A DNA stretch of 64,000 nucleotides from Deinococcus metallilatus. GTDB taxonomy: Bacteria > Deinococcota > Deinococci > Deinococcales > Deinococcaceae. The stretch is from assembly GCF_004758605.1 (NCBI RefSeq), contig NZ_CP038510.1, forward strand, positions 732,501-796,500, written 5' to 3'. Positions 1 through 13,530 of the stretch are shown piece after piece. The notes beneath the pieces were generated by a model. That model searched no databases. It was not told the origin of the DNA and saw only the letters and a program-made list of their open reading frames with translations. The stretch's first letter is position 1. The number at the start of each line of letters is the position of its first letter. Made by a program: the position numbers and the translations under genes.

Positions 1-36
1 GGTGAAGAGCGTTTCGTGGTCGGGGAGCGTGGACAC
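1..36 (-). CDS. 5' end of a divergent gene, cut by the window edge
   Basis: On the minus strand a GTG at 36-34 is preceded by a good Shine-Dalgarno GGAGG (43-47, plus-strand complement CCTCC) at six bases, and the frame stays open to base 1. It would begin with residues like MSTLPDHETLFT. Only twelve codons are visible, so no product can be named. It would be transcribed away from the acyl-CoA ligase at 245, and the two would share the 37-244 intergenic region. This is an inference from the ribosome site and the open frame only. Confidence 0.4.
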   Translation of the reverse strand, partial: MSTLPDHETLFT

Positions 37-244
37 GATGAACCTCCGGGGACAAGGAATGGAGCGGTGCTTTGGCCGTCAAGCTAGCACCCCGCCTCCG
101 GCTGCTCGTCACGTGACGAGTAACGGGAAGTGCGCGGGTCGCGGCTTTGTCCTAGACTCTGGCCACACCTCACCCGGGTTTCCGGCCTCCGCGTCATCCA
201 CGCGGACGGCACGCCTGTAAGCTCCCGCTCTTCCGGAGGCACCC

Positions 245-1939
<1,695 letters not shown>

Positions 1940-1949
1940 CCAGAAAGGC

Positions 1950-1987
1950 GGGAGAGGCGGGGCCAGTCACGCGGCCCCGCCTCTCCC
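1950..1987. terminator. Bidirectional hairpin terminator between convergent genes
   Basis: A perfect 15-bp inverted repeat (GGGAGAGGCGGGGCC at 1950-1964 and its complement at 1973-1987) with an 8-base loop sits between the stops of the acyl-CoA ligase and the YhgE-like gene. There is no long T run, so termination is inferred from hairpin strength and position. Confidence 0.7.
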
Positions 1988-1996
1988 CTGTGGTCT

Positions 1997-4825
1997 TTAC
2001 TGCTGTCCGTCACTCAGGATCGCGGGCCGCAACCGGCCCTCGGGCACGAACAGCCAGCGGCGGCCCAGCAGGGCGAGCAGGAAGGCGATCCCGAAGGTGG
2101 CCGCGAGCCGCCAGAGCTGCGGGGCGTAGACACCCTCGTAGGAGCCGAAGATGGTGGCACGGAGCGCCCTCACCGTGTCGGCAATCGGAATCAGGGGGTT
2201 GAGCCACTGGAAGAACGAACCGGAGAGTTCGACCGGGTAGGTGCCCCCGCTGGCCGCGAGTTGCAGGATCAGCAGGATCAGCGCCAGCAGCCGCCCGGCA
2301 CTGCCCAGCAGGGTCACCAGCGCCAGCACCACCGCCAGGAAGGTGAGGCTGCTCGCCACGCTGGTCAGCAGCACGCCGCCCAGGTTGCCGTAGTCCACAC
2401 CCAGCAAATGCACCCCCAGCACCACCAGCAGCGCCTGCGCGGTCACGACCAGGGCGGGCACGGCGGCCTTGCGCAGCACGCGGGCCAGCGGGCGGGTCCC
2501 GCGCCCCCGTTCCTCCAGCGTGTTGTACGGAAACAGGAAAGTGGTGAGGGTCACGCCGACCCACAGGGCCAGCGCCATGAAGTAGGGGGCGAGCGCGCTG
2601 CCGTTGTTGGCGACGGCGGCCGTCTTCGTCTCCTGCACCTGCACGCTCTGGGCGAGGCCGCCCGGGTCGCCGCCGAGCTGTTCGGTGGAGGCGGGAATGC
2701 GGGTATACAGTTCGTTCAGGCCGTGACGGAGCTGCGCCGTCCCGCCCTTGAGGTCCGCCGCCCCGCCCGCCAGGTCCCGCGCCCCGTTCTGCACGCGGGC
2801 CGCGCCGCCCGCCAGGTCGCCGCTGCGGGTTGCTAGGGTGGTCGCCCCGTTCCCGAGCGCGTCGAGGTCCTTTTGGGCAGGCAACTGGGCGGTGATCTGA
2901 CCCAGCGCCCCCTTGAGCTGCTCGTTGCCGTTCGCCAGCCGGTTCACCCCGGCCTGGAGGTCCCTGGCCCCGGTCTGAAGCCGCCGGGCACCCCGCGCGG
3001 CCTCCCCGGTGCGGGCCGCGAGGGTGGCGGCTCCGCTCTGGAGGTCCCGCGCGCCCTTCTGAAGCTGGGCCGTTCCGCTGGCGAGCTGCTGGCTCCCGGC
3101 CGCGAGCTTCTGCGCGCCCGTCGCGGCTTCACCCGTGCGCGCAGCGAGGGTCGCGGCTCCCGTCTGGAGGTCCTGGGTCCCCTTCTGGAGCGAGGTCGCC
3201 CCGCTGGCGAGCTGCTGACTTCCGGCCACGAGGCGCTGTGCCCCCTGGGCCGCCTCACCGGTGCGGGTGGCCAGGGTGGCGGCTCCGGCCTGGAGGTCCT
3301 GGGCCCCCTTTTGGAGCGAGGTCGTCCCGCTAGCCAGTTGCTGGCTTCCCGCCGCCAGCCGCCCGGCTCCCTGCGCGGCGGTTCCGATGCCCTGGGCCAG
3401 CGTCGCCGCGCCGCCTTGCAGCTTCTGTGCCCCCTGCGCCAGCGGCGTCCCGGGGGCGGCGGCCTGGGCACCGGCGGCCAGTTCGGCGGCCCCGCCGGAA
3501 AGCTGCGCGGCCCCTTTCCCGAGGTCTTGCAGGCCGCCCACGAGCTGCGGAGCCTGCGCGGCGAGTTGAGTGGCCCCGGCATTCGCGCGGGTCGCCCCGT
3601 CCGCGAGGCTGGCGGCGCCGGTGGAGAGCTGGGCCGCGCCCTTCTGGAGCTGGGTCAGGCCGCTGGCGAGTTGCGGCGCCTGGGTGACCAGTTGCCCGGT
3701 GCCGGTGTCCAGTTGCGTGGCCCCGGCGGCGAGACGACCGGCCCCGGCGGAAAGCTGCGTGGCCCCTTTCTGAAGCTGGGTGAGGCCGCTGGCAAGCTGC
3801 GGGGCCTGGGCGGCGAGTTGGACGGTGCCCGTACCCAGCCGCTTGGCCCCAGCCGCCAGGCTCCCCGCACCCGTGCTGAGCTGCCCCGCCCCCGTTCCGA
3901 GCTGACCCAGCCCCTGCGCCAGATCCGTGCTGCCCTGCGCCAGCCGGGCGGCCCCGCTGCGGAGCGGCGCCAGTTCCTCGCGGCCGGGCGCGGCGGCTTC
4001 CAGTTGGCGCAGCCCGCCCGCCAGCTTCGCGCTGCCCGCCGTGAGACGGTTCACGCCGCCGGAGAGGTTCTCCGCCCCCTGGTGGAGCGCCTGCGCGCCG
4101 CTCGCCACCTGCCGGGTGCCGTCCGCCAGCGTGGTCGCCCCCGAGGCGAGACGGCCCGCGCCCTCGTCCACTCTGGCGGCCCCGTCGCGCAGGCGGCCCA
4201 CGGCGGTTCGGAGATCACGGTAGCCCTGCTGCACGTCCTTCAGGCGGGTCTGCACCACCTCCCAGCGGTTGGTGCCCAGACTGGCGTTGAGGTCGGCGGC
4301 GATGGTCTTGGCGACATTCTCGCCCACCCGGCTGGCGAAGAAGCTGGTGCCCTCGGCGGTGTAGAGGTGCAGCAGGCCGTGGCCGCTGCTCTCGCCGTTC
4401 ACGGCCTTGCGGCTGAACTCGGGGGGGAAGGTGAGGGCAAAGTACACCTGGCCCGCCCGCACGGCCGCCTGCGCCTCCGCCTCGGTGCGGTAGGGGATCA
4501 GGTTCACGGGGGGGTCCTTGCGGAGTTCGGCCAGCGCGTCGCGCCCCACGTTGACCTGCCGCCCATCCCGGGTGGTGCCCTGGTCCAGATTGACGACGGC
4601 CACCGGCAGGCGCTGGAGGTTGCCGTAGGGGTCCCAGACGCTCCCCAGGTAGATCGTGGCGTACAGCACCGGCACCGCCGTGATGGCGAGCGTGCCCAGC
4701 CACATCAGCGGATGCCGCCACAGATGGCGCTCCGCCGGGGCCAGGACCCGCAGGTCCTCCCCCAGACGGTGCCGCGAGCGGGAGGTCCCGGGGGAAGGGG
4801 GATCGGGGAGGGAGGGGGCAGTCAT
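1997..4825 (-). CDS. YhgE/Pip-family membrane protein with long repetitive ectodomain
   Basis: 942 residues. An N-terminal membrane segment near residues 40-65 is followed by a globular part, then about 450 residues of glycine/alanine/leucine-rich repeats with a seven-residue period (variants of LxxGAxxLxxG) and a C-terminal half with about five or six hydrophobic helices (roughly 705-930). This is the YhgE/Pip architecture (phage infection protein and related ABC-2-type membrane proteins); the function is poorly known and export or cell-envelope roles are proposed. The repeat region includes a 126-bp (42-residue) DNA-level tandem period. The gene is divergent from a TetR regulator, with a palindrome in the shared promoter, so repression by that regulator is likely. 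Confidence 0.88.
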   Translation of the reverse strand: MTAPSLPDPPSPGTSRSRHRLGEDLRVLAPAERHLWRHPLMWLGTLAITAVPVLYATIYLGSVWDPYGNLQRLPVAVVNLDQGTTRDGRQVNVGRDALAELRKDPPVNLIPYRTEAEAQAAVRAGQVYFALTFPPEFSRKAVNGESSGHGLLHLYTAEGTSFFASRVGENVAKTIAADLNASLGTNRWEVVQTRLKDVQQGYRDLRTAVGRLRDGAARVDEGAGRLASGATTLADGTRQVASGAQALHQGAENLSGGVNRLTAGSAKLAGGLRQLEAAAPGREELAPLRSGAARLAQGSTDLAQGLGQLGTGAGQLSTGAGSLAAGAKRLGTGTVQLAAQAPQLASGLTQLQKGATQLSAGAGRLAAGATQLDTGTGQLVTQAPQLASGLTQLQKGAAQLSTGAASLADGATRANAGATQLAAQAPQLVGGLQDLGKGAAQLSGGAAELAAGAQAAAPGTPLAQGAQKLQGGAATLAQGIGTAAQGAGRLAAGSQQLASGTTSLQKGAQDLQAGAATLATRTGEAAQGAQRLVAGSQQLASGATSLQKGTQDLQTGAATLAARTGEAATGAQKLAAGSQQLASGTAQLQKGARDLQSGAATLAARTGEAARGARRLQTGARDLQAGVNRLANGNEQLKGALGQITAQLPAQKDLDALGNGATTLATRSGDLAGGAARVQNGARDLAGGAADLKGGTAQLRHGLNELYTRIPASTEQLGGDPGGLAQSVQVQETKTAAVANNGSALAPYFMALALWVGVTLTTFLFPYNTLEERGRGTRPLARVLRKAAVPALVVTAQALLVVLGVHLLGVDYGNLGGVLLTSVASSLTFLAVVLALVTLLGSAGRLLALILLILQLAASGGTYPVELSGSFFQWLNPLIPIADTVRALRATIFGSYEGVYAPQLWRLAATFGIAFLLALLGRRWLFVPEGRLRPAILSDGQQ

Positions 4826-4855
4826 GCCAGAAGTGTGCTCCTCTTCCTAACAAAT

Positions 4856-4890
4856 TGTCAAGTGACAGGATGTCAAGAGTATGCTAGGCT
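4856..4890 (+). promoter_or_regulatory. Leaderless promoter and TetR-type operator between yhgE-like and tetR genes
   Basis: The perfect inverted repeat TGTCA-AG-TGACA lies at 4856-4867. A -35-like GTGACA (4862-4867), a 17-base spacer and TAGGCT (4885-4890) are followed by six bases and the ATG of the TetR gene, so the transcript would be leaderless. The palindrome covers the -35 box and also lies upstream of the leftward YhgE gene, a classic place for autorepression. Binding is inferred. Confidence 0.6.
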
Positions 4891-4896
4891 GTCTTC

Positions 4897-5502
4897 ATGA
4901 CCGTTTCCGCCCCTCCCAAACGTCTCGCGTCACCGGATCGCCGCGCGCAGATTCTGGACGCCGCCGAGGCGCTGTTTATCGAACGCGGCTTCGAGGGTGT
5001 CGCGATGCCGGACCTGGCCGCCCGGCTGGGCACCTCGCGGCCCACCATCTACAGCTACTTCACGTCCACGGGCGAGATGCTCGCGGCGCTGCTGGACGCG
5101 CGGCTGGCGGCGCTATGGGAGCGCATCGCGCCGCTGCTCCCGCACCTGGCCAGCGGCACCCCGCAGGACTTCGCGCGGCTGACCCGCGAGCTGCTGCACG
5201 AACGCGAACTGCTGCTGCTGCTGCACAGCGGCGGCGGTCCGATCTTCCGCGCCCACCGCTGCACTTTTCTGCAAGGCCTGGAAACGCGGCTGGGTGCCGC
5301 CCTTCCCCCCAACGCCGAGCGGCACCCGCACCTGCTGCGGCTGGTGATCCTGACGCTGGAAGCCGCCGCGCTGGCCGCCCTGCACGGCGACCTGCCCGCC
5401 AGCGACGAACTCGGCGCTGCGGTCGGCGCGTTCGTGCGTGGCGGTCTGGACGTTGCCCTGGCCCGCGCGCAGCCGCCCGGCGAGGGGAAAGCGGAAAGCT
5501 GA
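4897..5502 (+). CDS. TetR/AcrR-family transcriptional regulator
   Basis: 201 residues, normal for the family. The N-terminal helix-turn-helix is clear: RRAQILDAAEALFIERGF (around 15-32), then a recognition region around GTSRPTIYSYFTS (near 48-60). The C-terminal ligand domain is leucine-rich and not diagnostic. The ATG at 4897 is placed six bases after a TAGGCT -10 box, consistent with a leaderless start. It is divergent from the YhgE-like gene and probably represses both. The ligand is unknown. Confidence 0.92.
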   Translation: MTVSAPPKRLASPDRRAQILDAAEALFIERGFEGVAMPDLAARLGTSRPTIYSYFTSTGEMLAALLDARLAALWERIAPLLPHLASGTPQDFARLTRELLHERELLLLLHSGGGPIFRAHRCTFLQGLETRLGAALPPNAERHPHLLRLVILTLEAAALAALHGDLPASDELGAAVGAFVRGGLDVALARAQPPGEGKAES

Positions 5503-5593
5503 GCCGCATCCGGCCCGCGCCCCGCCCTCCCCCAAGAGGCCCCCCCTGCGACTGCCCGGAATGCTGTGGCAGGAGACGGGTCCGCTTGTCACA

Positions 5594-8500
5594 ATGGGAA
5601 GCATGGAGCGGTCTGCGCCCCGGGACGACCTGACACGCCTGCATACCCGGGCGGCCTTCCAGGTGGACCTGGCGGAGCGGGCCGCGGCGCCGGGCGACTG
5701 CGCGCTGCTGCTGTGTGACCTCGACCACCTGAAGCTGATCAACGATACCTTCGGGCACCTCGCGGGCGACGAGGCGTTGCGGGCACTGGCGGCCACCCTG
5801 CGCGCGCACCTGCGCCCCGGCTGGCAGGCCTACCGCCTGAGCGGGGACGAGTTCGCGGTGCTGGCCGACGTGCCCTGCGCCGCGCTCGCGGCCTGGGGCC
5901 AGACGCTGCTGGCGGCGCTGGCCGCCCGGCCGGACCGTGCCCTGCGGGTCAGCATGGGCGTGGCGGACCTCGGCCCACTCACCCGTGACCCGCAGGCGCT
6001 GTTCGCACAGGCGGACGCCCGGCTGTACACCGCCAAACGCGGCGGCCGGGGCCGGGTGGTGCAGGAGGACGCGGCCCCCGGACGGCCCGGCCAGGGGCAC
6101 GGGCCGCAGCACCGCCTGCTGGAACGTGACGGGGCCAGGGCGCAGGCGGTGGCCTTCTTGCAAGCCGCCCGCCTGCACGCCGGGCGCCTGGTGGTGCAGG
6201 CCCCGCCCGGCAGCGGCCTGAGCGCCTTTTTGTACGAACTGGACCTGATCGCGCAGAGCCTGGGCTACCAGACCCTGCGGGTCCAGGGCGACGCGGCCCG
6301 GGCCCGGCGACAGCACGGCGCCTGGGCGACAGCCACGCTGAACACCGTCCCGCAGGAGGCGCCGCCAGCGGCCCTCGCCGCGCAGGTGCAGCCGGGAGGA
6401 CCGCTGGCCGTGCTGCTGGACAACCCGGATCACCTGGACCCCCACACCCGCGCGGACCTGGGCGGGCTGCTGGACCGCGCCCAGGCCGTGATCCTCGGGC
6501 AAACCCACGGGCAGGCGGTCCCGGCGGGCCAGACCACGCTGCTCCTCTCGCCCCTGACGGACCCCGCCGTCGCGGCGCTGGCCGAGGCGCAGGCCGGGGA
6601 GGCGCTGGGTGAGGAGGCCCACGCCTGGCTGGCCCGCCGCACCGAGGGCCTGCCCGCCCGGCTGTCCCCCTGGCTGTCGGCGCTGCTGCTGGAAGCCCGC
6701 CTGCGCCGCCAGCCGGTCCGGGCCCTCACCCAGGCGCCCCCCGAGGACTGGGAGCTGGCGGTTTCCCGGCACGTGCCGCAGGGCACACCGCCCCGGCTGC
6801 CCTACCTGTACGGCCGCGCGGCGGAGCTGCGGGAAGCGGCGCTCCTGCTGCGCGACCACGCGCTGCTGACCGTCACCGGGCCGTCGGGGCGCGGCAAGAC
6901 CCGCCTGGCCCAGCAACTGCTCTGCGAGGTGCGCCCCACCTTGGCGGGCGGCGCGTACGAGGTGGCCCTGAGCGGCGTGCGGAGCCCGGACCTGACCCTG
7001 GCCCGGATCGCGGAGGCGCTGGTCGGCACAGCGGTCGCCCCGGCCGACCTGCACGCCGTGGGACGGCTGCTGGAGCGGCGGCCCACGCTGCTGCTGCTCG
7101 ACGCGCCGGAGCCCTACACGCTGCCCGCCGCGACCCTGGAAACGCTGCTGGCCCGCAGCCCGTCCACCCGCGTGATCGTGACCGCCGCCGCTCCGCTGGG
7201 CCTGCACGGGGAGGCCGTGCTGCCCCTCGCGCCGCTCCCCGACTCTACCGTCGCCGCGACCCTGGCCGAACAGGTTCCCGGTGGGCCAAAGGACGCCGCG
7301 GCCCTGGACCGGCTGACCGGTGAGGTGGGGGGGGAGCCGGGCACGCTGGAAGTCCTGCTCCCGCTGGTGCGGACCTTCGGCCTCAGCGGGGCGGTGGCGC
7401 ACCTGCGGCGCGGGGGACCGGGGCGGCGGGCGGGCGGCGCCCCCTGGCCGGAACTGGGGGCAACGGAGCGGCGGGTGCTGGCGGCGCTGAGCACCTTTGC
7501 CGGTCCCTTCGACCTGCCCTGGGCCGAACATGTGTCGGAAGCCTCCCCCTTCCTGCTGTCGGCGCTGCTCGACCACCACCTGCTGCAACCGGTCGGCGGC
7601 GGCCTGTACCGCCTGCCGGACACGCTGCTGCGCCGGGGGCAGACGCACCTGCGGCGGTATCCGGGTGCGCGCCGCTCCGCGGAGGAACGCGCCCTGGCGC
7701 GCGCCCAGGCCACACTGACCGCCCACCCGCCCGAGAGCGCGGCGTGGTTCCTGCACCTCGACACGCAGTATCCGGTGCTGCGGGCCCTGTTGGCGGGGCA
7801 TCTGCGGTCCCCGGCACCGCCCGGCCCGGCGCTGATCCGGTTGCTGCTGGGCGTCACGCCCTACCGCCTGGCGCGCACGTACCTGTACGACGCGCGCGAG
7901 GACCTGCAAACCGCCCTCCACGCCCTGTCCGGCGCCCCCACCCGGCTGACGGCCGATCTGCAACTGGCGCTGGCCATCACCCTGCAACACCTCGGGCAGA
8001 ACGGGGAGGCGCAGCGGACGGTCGCGGAGGCCCACGCCAGCGCCGAACTTCTGGGGGACGGCGAACTGCTCACCCGTTCCCTGCTGACCCGGGCGCGCAT
8101 CCTGCACCGCCGCAGCGCCTACGCGCAGGCCCACGCGCTGTTCGTGTCCGCCGGGGCGCAGGCACAGGCGCTCGGCGCCCCGCTCCTGTGCGTGCGGGCG
8201 CTGGGCGGCCTAGCCCGCAGCGCGGTCTATCTGGGCGACCTCGCCGCCGCGCAGACCCACGTGCAGGAGGCGCTGCGCCAGGCGGAGGACCTGGGGCAAC
8301 CCCAGCTCCACGCCGAGCTGCTCAACACGGCCGCGATGGTCGCCACCGAGGCCCGCGACCTCTCCCGGGCGAGCGAACTCTTCAATCAGGCCCTGGCGCT
8401 GCACGAGAGCTACGGCGGGTTAGCGGGCCAGACGCTGAACCTCACCGGGCTGGCCTGGGTGGCGCTGCTGCGCGGCGAGTACGGCCTCAGCGTGCGCCTG

Positions 8501-8950
8501 AGCCGCCGCGTGCTGCGCCAGGCCCAGGACGCGGGCAGCGGCTGGGAAATCGCCAACGCCCTGGTGAACCTCGGGCACGCGCTGGCCCGCCTCGGGGAAC
8601 AGGCCGAGGCCCGGGCCTCGCACACCGAGGGCGCGCGCCTCGCCGCCCAGTGCGACGCGCCCTCGGTGCTCGCGGAGGCCCTGGGCGGCCTGGCCGACCT
8701 GCTGGCCCGCGACGGCCGCCCCGGCGAGGCGCGTGCCCTGCTGGACCTGGCCCTGACCCATCCCGGAGCCAACGCCGAGGTGCGGGGTTTCTTCGCCCCG
8801 CTGCACGGCGCCCTGACCGCCCAGGCCGCCTGGCCGCTGCCCGCCCCGCTCCTGCCCCTGCTGGCCGAACTGAAGGTGCCGCTCCCGCGAATGGAGGAGA
8901 ACACCTCCTCACCGGGCGTTCAGGCCGTCCAGAATCTCAGTGGGACGTAG
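5594..8950 (+). CDS. GGDEF-like / STAND ATPase / TPR fusion signalling protein
   Basis: About 1118 residues from the ATG at 5594 (another at 5603). Residues 10-150 form a GGDEF-type fold (DDLTRLHTR, CDLDHLKLINDTFGHLAGDE) but the signature is RLSGDEF rather than GGDEF, and I see no RxxD inhibitory site. A NB-ARC/AAA-like ATPase follows, with Walker A GPSGRGKT near 431 and a Walker B-like LLLLDAPEP near 499. From about 760 to the end are alanine/leucine-rich helical repeats of TPR type. No DNA-binding domain is visible at the C terminus, unlike MalT/AfsR regulators. It likely senses a ligand or partner through the repeats and gates the first domain; cyclase activity is uncertain because of the altered signature. 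Confidence 0.85.
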   Translation: MGSMERSAPRDDLTRLHTRAAFQVDLAERAAAPGDCALLLCDLDHLKLINDTFGHLAGDEALRALAATLRAHLRPGWQAYRLSGDEFAVLADVPCAALAAWGQTLLAALAARPDRALRVSMGVADLGPLTRDPQALFAQADARLYTAKRGGRGRVVQEDAAPGRPGQGHGPQHRLLERDGARAQAVAFLQAARLHAGRLVVQAPPGSGLSAFLYELDLIAQSLGYQTLRVQGDAARARRQHGAWATATLNTVPQEAPPAALAAQVQPGGPLAVLLDNPDHLDPHTRADLGGLLDRAQAVILGQTHGQAVPAGQTTLLLSPLTDPAVAALAEAQAGEALGEEAHAWLARRTEGLPARLSPWLSALLLEARLRRQPVRALTQAPPEDWELAVSRHVPQGTPPRLPYLYGRAAELREAALLLRDHALLTVTGPSGRGKTRLAQQLLCEVRPTLAGGAYEVALSGVRSPDLTLARIAEALVGTAVAPADLHAVGRLLERRPTLLLLDAPEPYTLPAATLETLLARSPSTRVIVTAAAPLGLHGEAVLPLAPLPDSTVAATLAEQVPGGPKDAAALDRLTGEVGGEPGTLEVLLPLVRTFGLSGAVAHLRRGGPGRRAGGAPWPELGATERRVLAALSTFAGPFDLPWAEHVSEASPFLLSALLDHHLLQPVGGGLYRLPDTLLRRGQTHLRRYPGARRSAEERALARAQATLTAHPPESAAWFLHLDTQYPVLRALLAGHLRSPAPPGPALIRLLLGVTPYRLARTYLYDAREDLQTALHALSGAPTRLTADLQLALAITLQHLGQNGEAQRTVAEAHASAELLGDGELLTRSLLTRARILHRRSAYAQAHALFVSAGAQAQALGAPLLCVRALGGLARSAVYLGDLAAAQTHVQEALRQAEDLGQPQLHAELLNTAAMVATEARDLSRASELFNQALALHESYGGLAGQTLNLTGLAWVALLRGEYGLSVRLSRRVLRQAQDAGSGWEIANALVNLGHALARLGEQAEARASHTEGARLAAQCDAPSVLAEALGGLADLLARDGRPGEARALLDLALTHPGANAEVRGFFAPLHGALTAQAAWPLPAPLLPLLAELKVPLPRMEENTSSPGVQAVQNLSGT

Positions 8951-9037
8951 GCGCTCAACTTTCCCAAGCCCCCCGAATGTCAGCAACACATCAACTACTG
9001 CTCATACGGCACCCGGCAGCGCATGTTAGATCAGATT

Positions 9038-9631
9038 ATGATCCTTAGAAAATCAAAGGCGCTGACGACACTCCTGTTCAGCGGTATGCCTCTTGGCTTC
9101 GCACAGAGCACGAGCACTTCCCAACAGGTCCAACTTACAGTGAAGCAGCCACTGAACGGCACCGGTCTTAGCTTAATGCTTCCCCAAGGCTACCTGGTCA
9201 AGCGTACACCCGTCAGCTCCAATGTTACTGTGTTTAATGTGTTCGGGCCGGGGCTGGAAGGGGAGTTCAACGTTACCTTACTCTCCCCAATTACCCAAGA
9301 GCAAGACAACAGCCCCGATGGACAATTGACAGAATCACCGCTAAACCAATTAATCAATTTTACAATGGGATTCCTTGAGGGAGTCGTACAGCAGCAAACC
9401 AGGAGCGGAGGTAGAGGCACTATTGATGAAGTGTACTTCACCAATAAAAGAGCGGTCCCCTTTTCGCAGGCGAGCATCAGCCTAACAGGAGCAGCCCCAG
9501 CCAGTTATCTGGCAACCATTTATAAGAACGGGAATCGGGCAGCCATCATCGCGTATCTCGATAAGTCACCCAGAAGTACAAACGACCAAGGGGTCGCCCA
9601 GCGAATTATGGAGTCACTTCAGGGCCTTTGA
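9038..9631 (+). CDS. Orphan secreted protein of unknown function
   Basis: About 197 residues from the ATG at 9038 (an ATG at 9023 would add five residues). The N terminus has a positive start and a short hydrophobic stretch ending ...MPLGFAQS, which fits a signal peptide. The rest is rich in S, T, N and Q and I recognise no domain. Base composition is clearly more AT-rich than both neighbours and codon use is less biased to G/C third positions, which suggests acquisition by transfer. A hairpin lies just downstream at 9666-9687. No partner gene is evident. Confidence 0.7.
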   Translation: MILRKSKALTTLLFSGMPLGFAQSTSTSQQVQLTVKQPLNGTGLSLMLPQGYLVKRTPVSSNVTVFNVFGPGLEGEFNVTLLSPITQEQDNSPDGQLTESPLNQLINFTMGFLEGVVQQQTRSGGRGTIDEVYFTNKRAVPFSQASISLTGAAPASYLATIYKNGNRAAIIAYLDKSPRSTNDQGVAQRIMESLQGL

Positions 9632-9665
9632 TATTCACCCGCTGCGTTAACAGGGAAGCAAAACT

Positions 9666-9687
9666 GCCCGCCTCGACAGAGGCGGGC
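9666..9687 (+). terminator. Hairpin after the orphan secreted protein
   Basis: Perfect 9-bp stem GCCCGCCTC / GAGGCGGGC with a GACA loop, 34 bases after the stop codon. There is no U tract, so it is a probable rather than certain terminator. Confidence 0.5.
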
Positions 9688-9942
9688 GATTGCAGGTGAA
9701 AGAATCAGGCGGATGTACGTTCCAGTATCCGCCTGTGTAGCATCCGCAGAGAGCCTCTGTTGCGAACGCCGCTGCTGCCTGTTACGTGGACTCTACGGCG
9801 GGTTCACGTTGGCTCTATGCGCCCTTCTTACAGGCAGCACGGGTTAGGTTATCAGGGTTCCCCAGCGGCAAGCCCTGTGCCTTCGGCGCGGCTCGCCCGT
9901 CGGGCGTCTGACCCTGCTTCCCGATTGCCCAACCCATACGGA

Positions 9943-9966
9943 GTGGAGGGACCGCTCGCCCTCCAC
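9943..9966 (-). terminator. Hairpin at the end of the leftward hydrolase gene
   Basis: GTGGAGGG (9943-9950) pairs perfectly with CCCTCCAC (9959-9966), 17 bases downstream of the stop codon of the minus-strand hydrolase that ends at 9983. It is a likely end point of the long leftward transcript. Confidence 0.5.
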
Positions 9967-9982
9967 CCCGCGCGGGGAGCGC

Positions 9983-10909
<927 letters not shown>

Positions 10910-10919
10910 AGGTTCTCCT

Positions 10920-11620
10920 TTAGCGCCAGGACGAGAGTTCTCCTGGCAGGTGAGCGGTTTCGTTGAAGCTGTCGAGGCTGGAGCGCCCGCCGCCGTAGGT
11001 CAGGCGGGTGAGGCTGCCATTCTTGACGCGCCAGTTCAGCGTGAGGGCCGAGGCATCGGGGGCACGTAGCACGGCGGCCACGGTCACACCGATCACGCCA
11101 CCGGACGTGAAGGCCAGCACTGTGCGCCCGGAGGGGCCGGTCAACAACTCGTGCAGGAAGGCGTGGATACGGGCGCGGAAGTCGGCCCAGGATTCCACTT
11201 CCGCGTGGGTCAGCTCGCCGCGCAGGTAGGCGGCGGTGAGGGGTTCGAGCATCCGCTGAAGGTGGCGGTTGCGCTCGGTGCCCTGCCGCTCCCGTTCATA
11301 GGTGCGGACCAGGGCGCCGAATTCGGGGTCACGCGCGGCCAGCAACGGCGCGAGGACGCGGGTCAGGCCGTCGCCGTCGTATTCCGCGAGGCGGGAGTCG
11401 ATCCGGGGTGCGGGCCAACCCCCACCCGCCGCCTCCGCCGCGAGCCGGGCGCTCTCACGCTGCCGGACGAGCGAGCCGCAGATCACGTCGGTCGGCTCCA
11501 ATCCGGCCTCGGCCAGATACGCCCCCACCGCCCGGGCCTGCGCTTCGCCCAGTGGGGAGAGGCGGTCGGTATCGGCCTCGAAGGGGGTGGCCTGACCGTG
11601 ACGGACGAGGATCAGTTGGC

Positions 11621-11624
<4 letters not shown>
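10920..11624 (-). CDS. Histidine phosphatase family protein (phosphoglycerate-mutase-like)
   Basis: 234 residues. The N terminus LILVRHGQAT carries the catalytic RHG motif and is followed by the DRLSPLGEAQA segment typical of the superfamily; a second conserved histidine is not obvious beyond TSGGVIGVT, where the usual SHG is replaced. The ATG at 11624 overlaps the stop of the upstream kinase gene by four bases, which fixes the start and shows co-translation. The substrate is unknown. Its place beside an APH-type kinase raises the possibility that it removes phosphate from the same metabolite, which is only an inference. Confidence 0.88.
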
Positions 11625-13515
<1,891 letters not shown>

Positions 13516-13530
13516 AGGGTCACTCCTGTT

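Larger units (their letters stand above)
9632..9982. other. Intergenic region with three hairpins
   Basis: No convincing gene. It holds a 9-bp stem at 9666-9687 (GCCCGCCTC / GAGGCGGGC) acting as a likely terminator of the secreted-protein gene, a second 9-bp stem at 9706-9735 (CAGGCGGAT / ATCCGCCTG), and a third at 9943-9966 (GTGGAGGG / CCCTCCAC) that would end the leftward hydrolase operon. The middle part (9740-9930) shows no feature I can name. Confidence 0.55.

Noticed and set aside
2..220. 72-codon frame at the left edge, plus strand
   Set aside because: No ribosome site; it overlaps the promoter region of the acyl-CoA ligase and a better supported divergent start.
2873..4900. Plus-strand open frame of 675 codons opposite the YhgE-like gene
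   Set aside because: Arises from the repetitive high-GC antisense of the YhgE repeats; the real protein has clear membrane helices and a TetR neighbour.
5060..8134. Very long open frame (about 1000 codons) on the minus strand
   Set aside because: It lies fully opposite the GGDEF-STAND-TPR gene and parts of the TetR gene, its sequence is low-complexity (Q, G, R, P), and it has no start signal. It is a GC-skew shadow.
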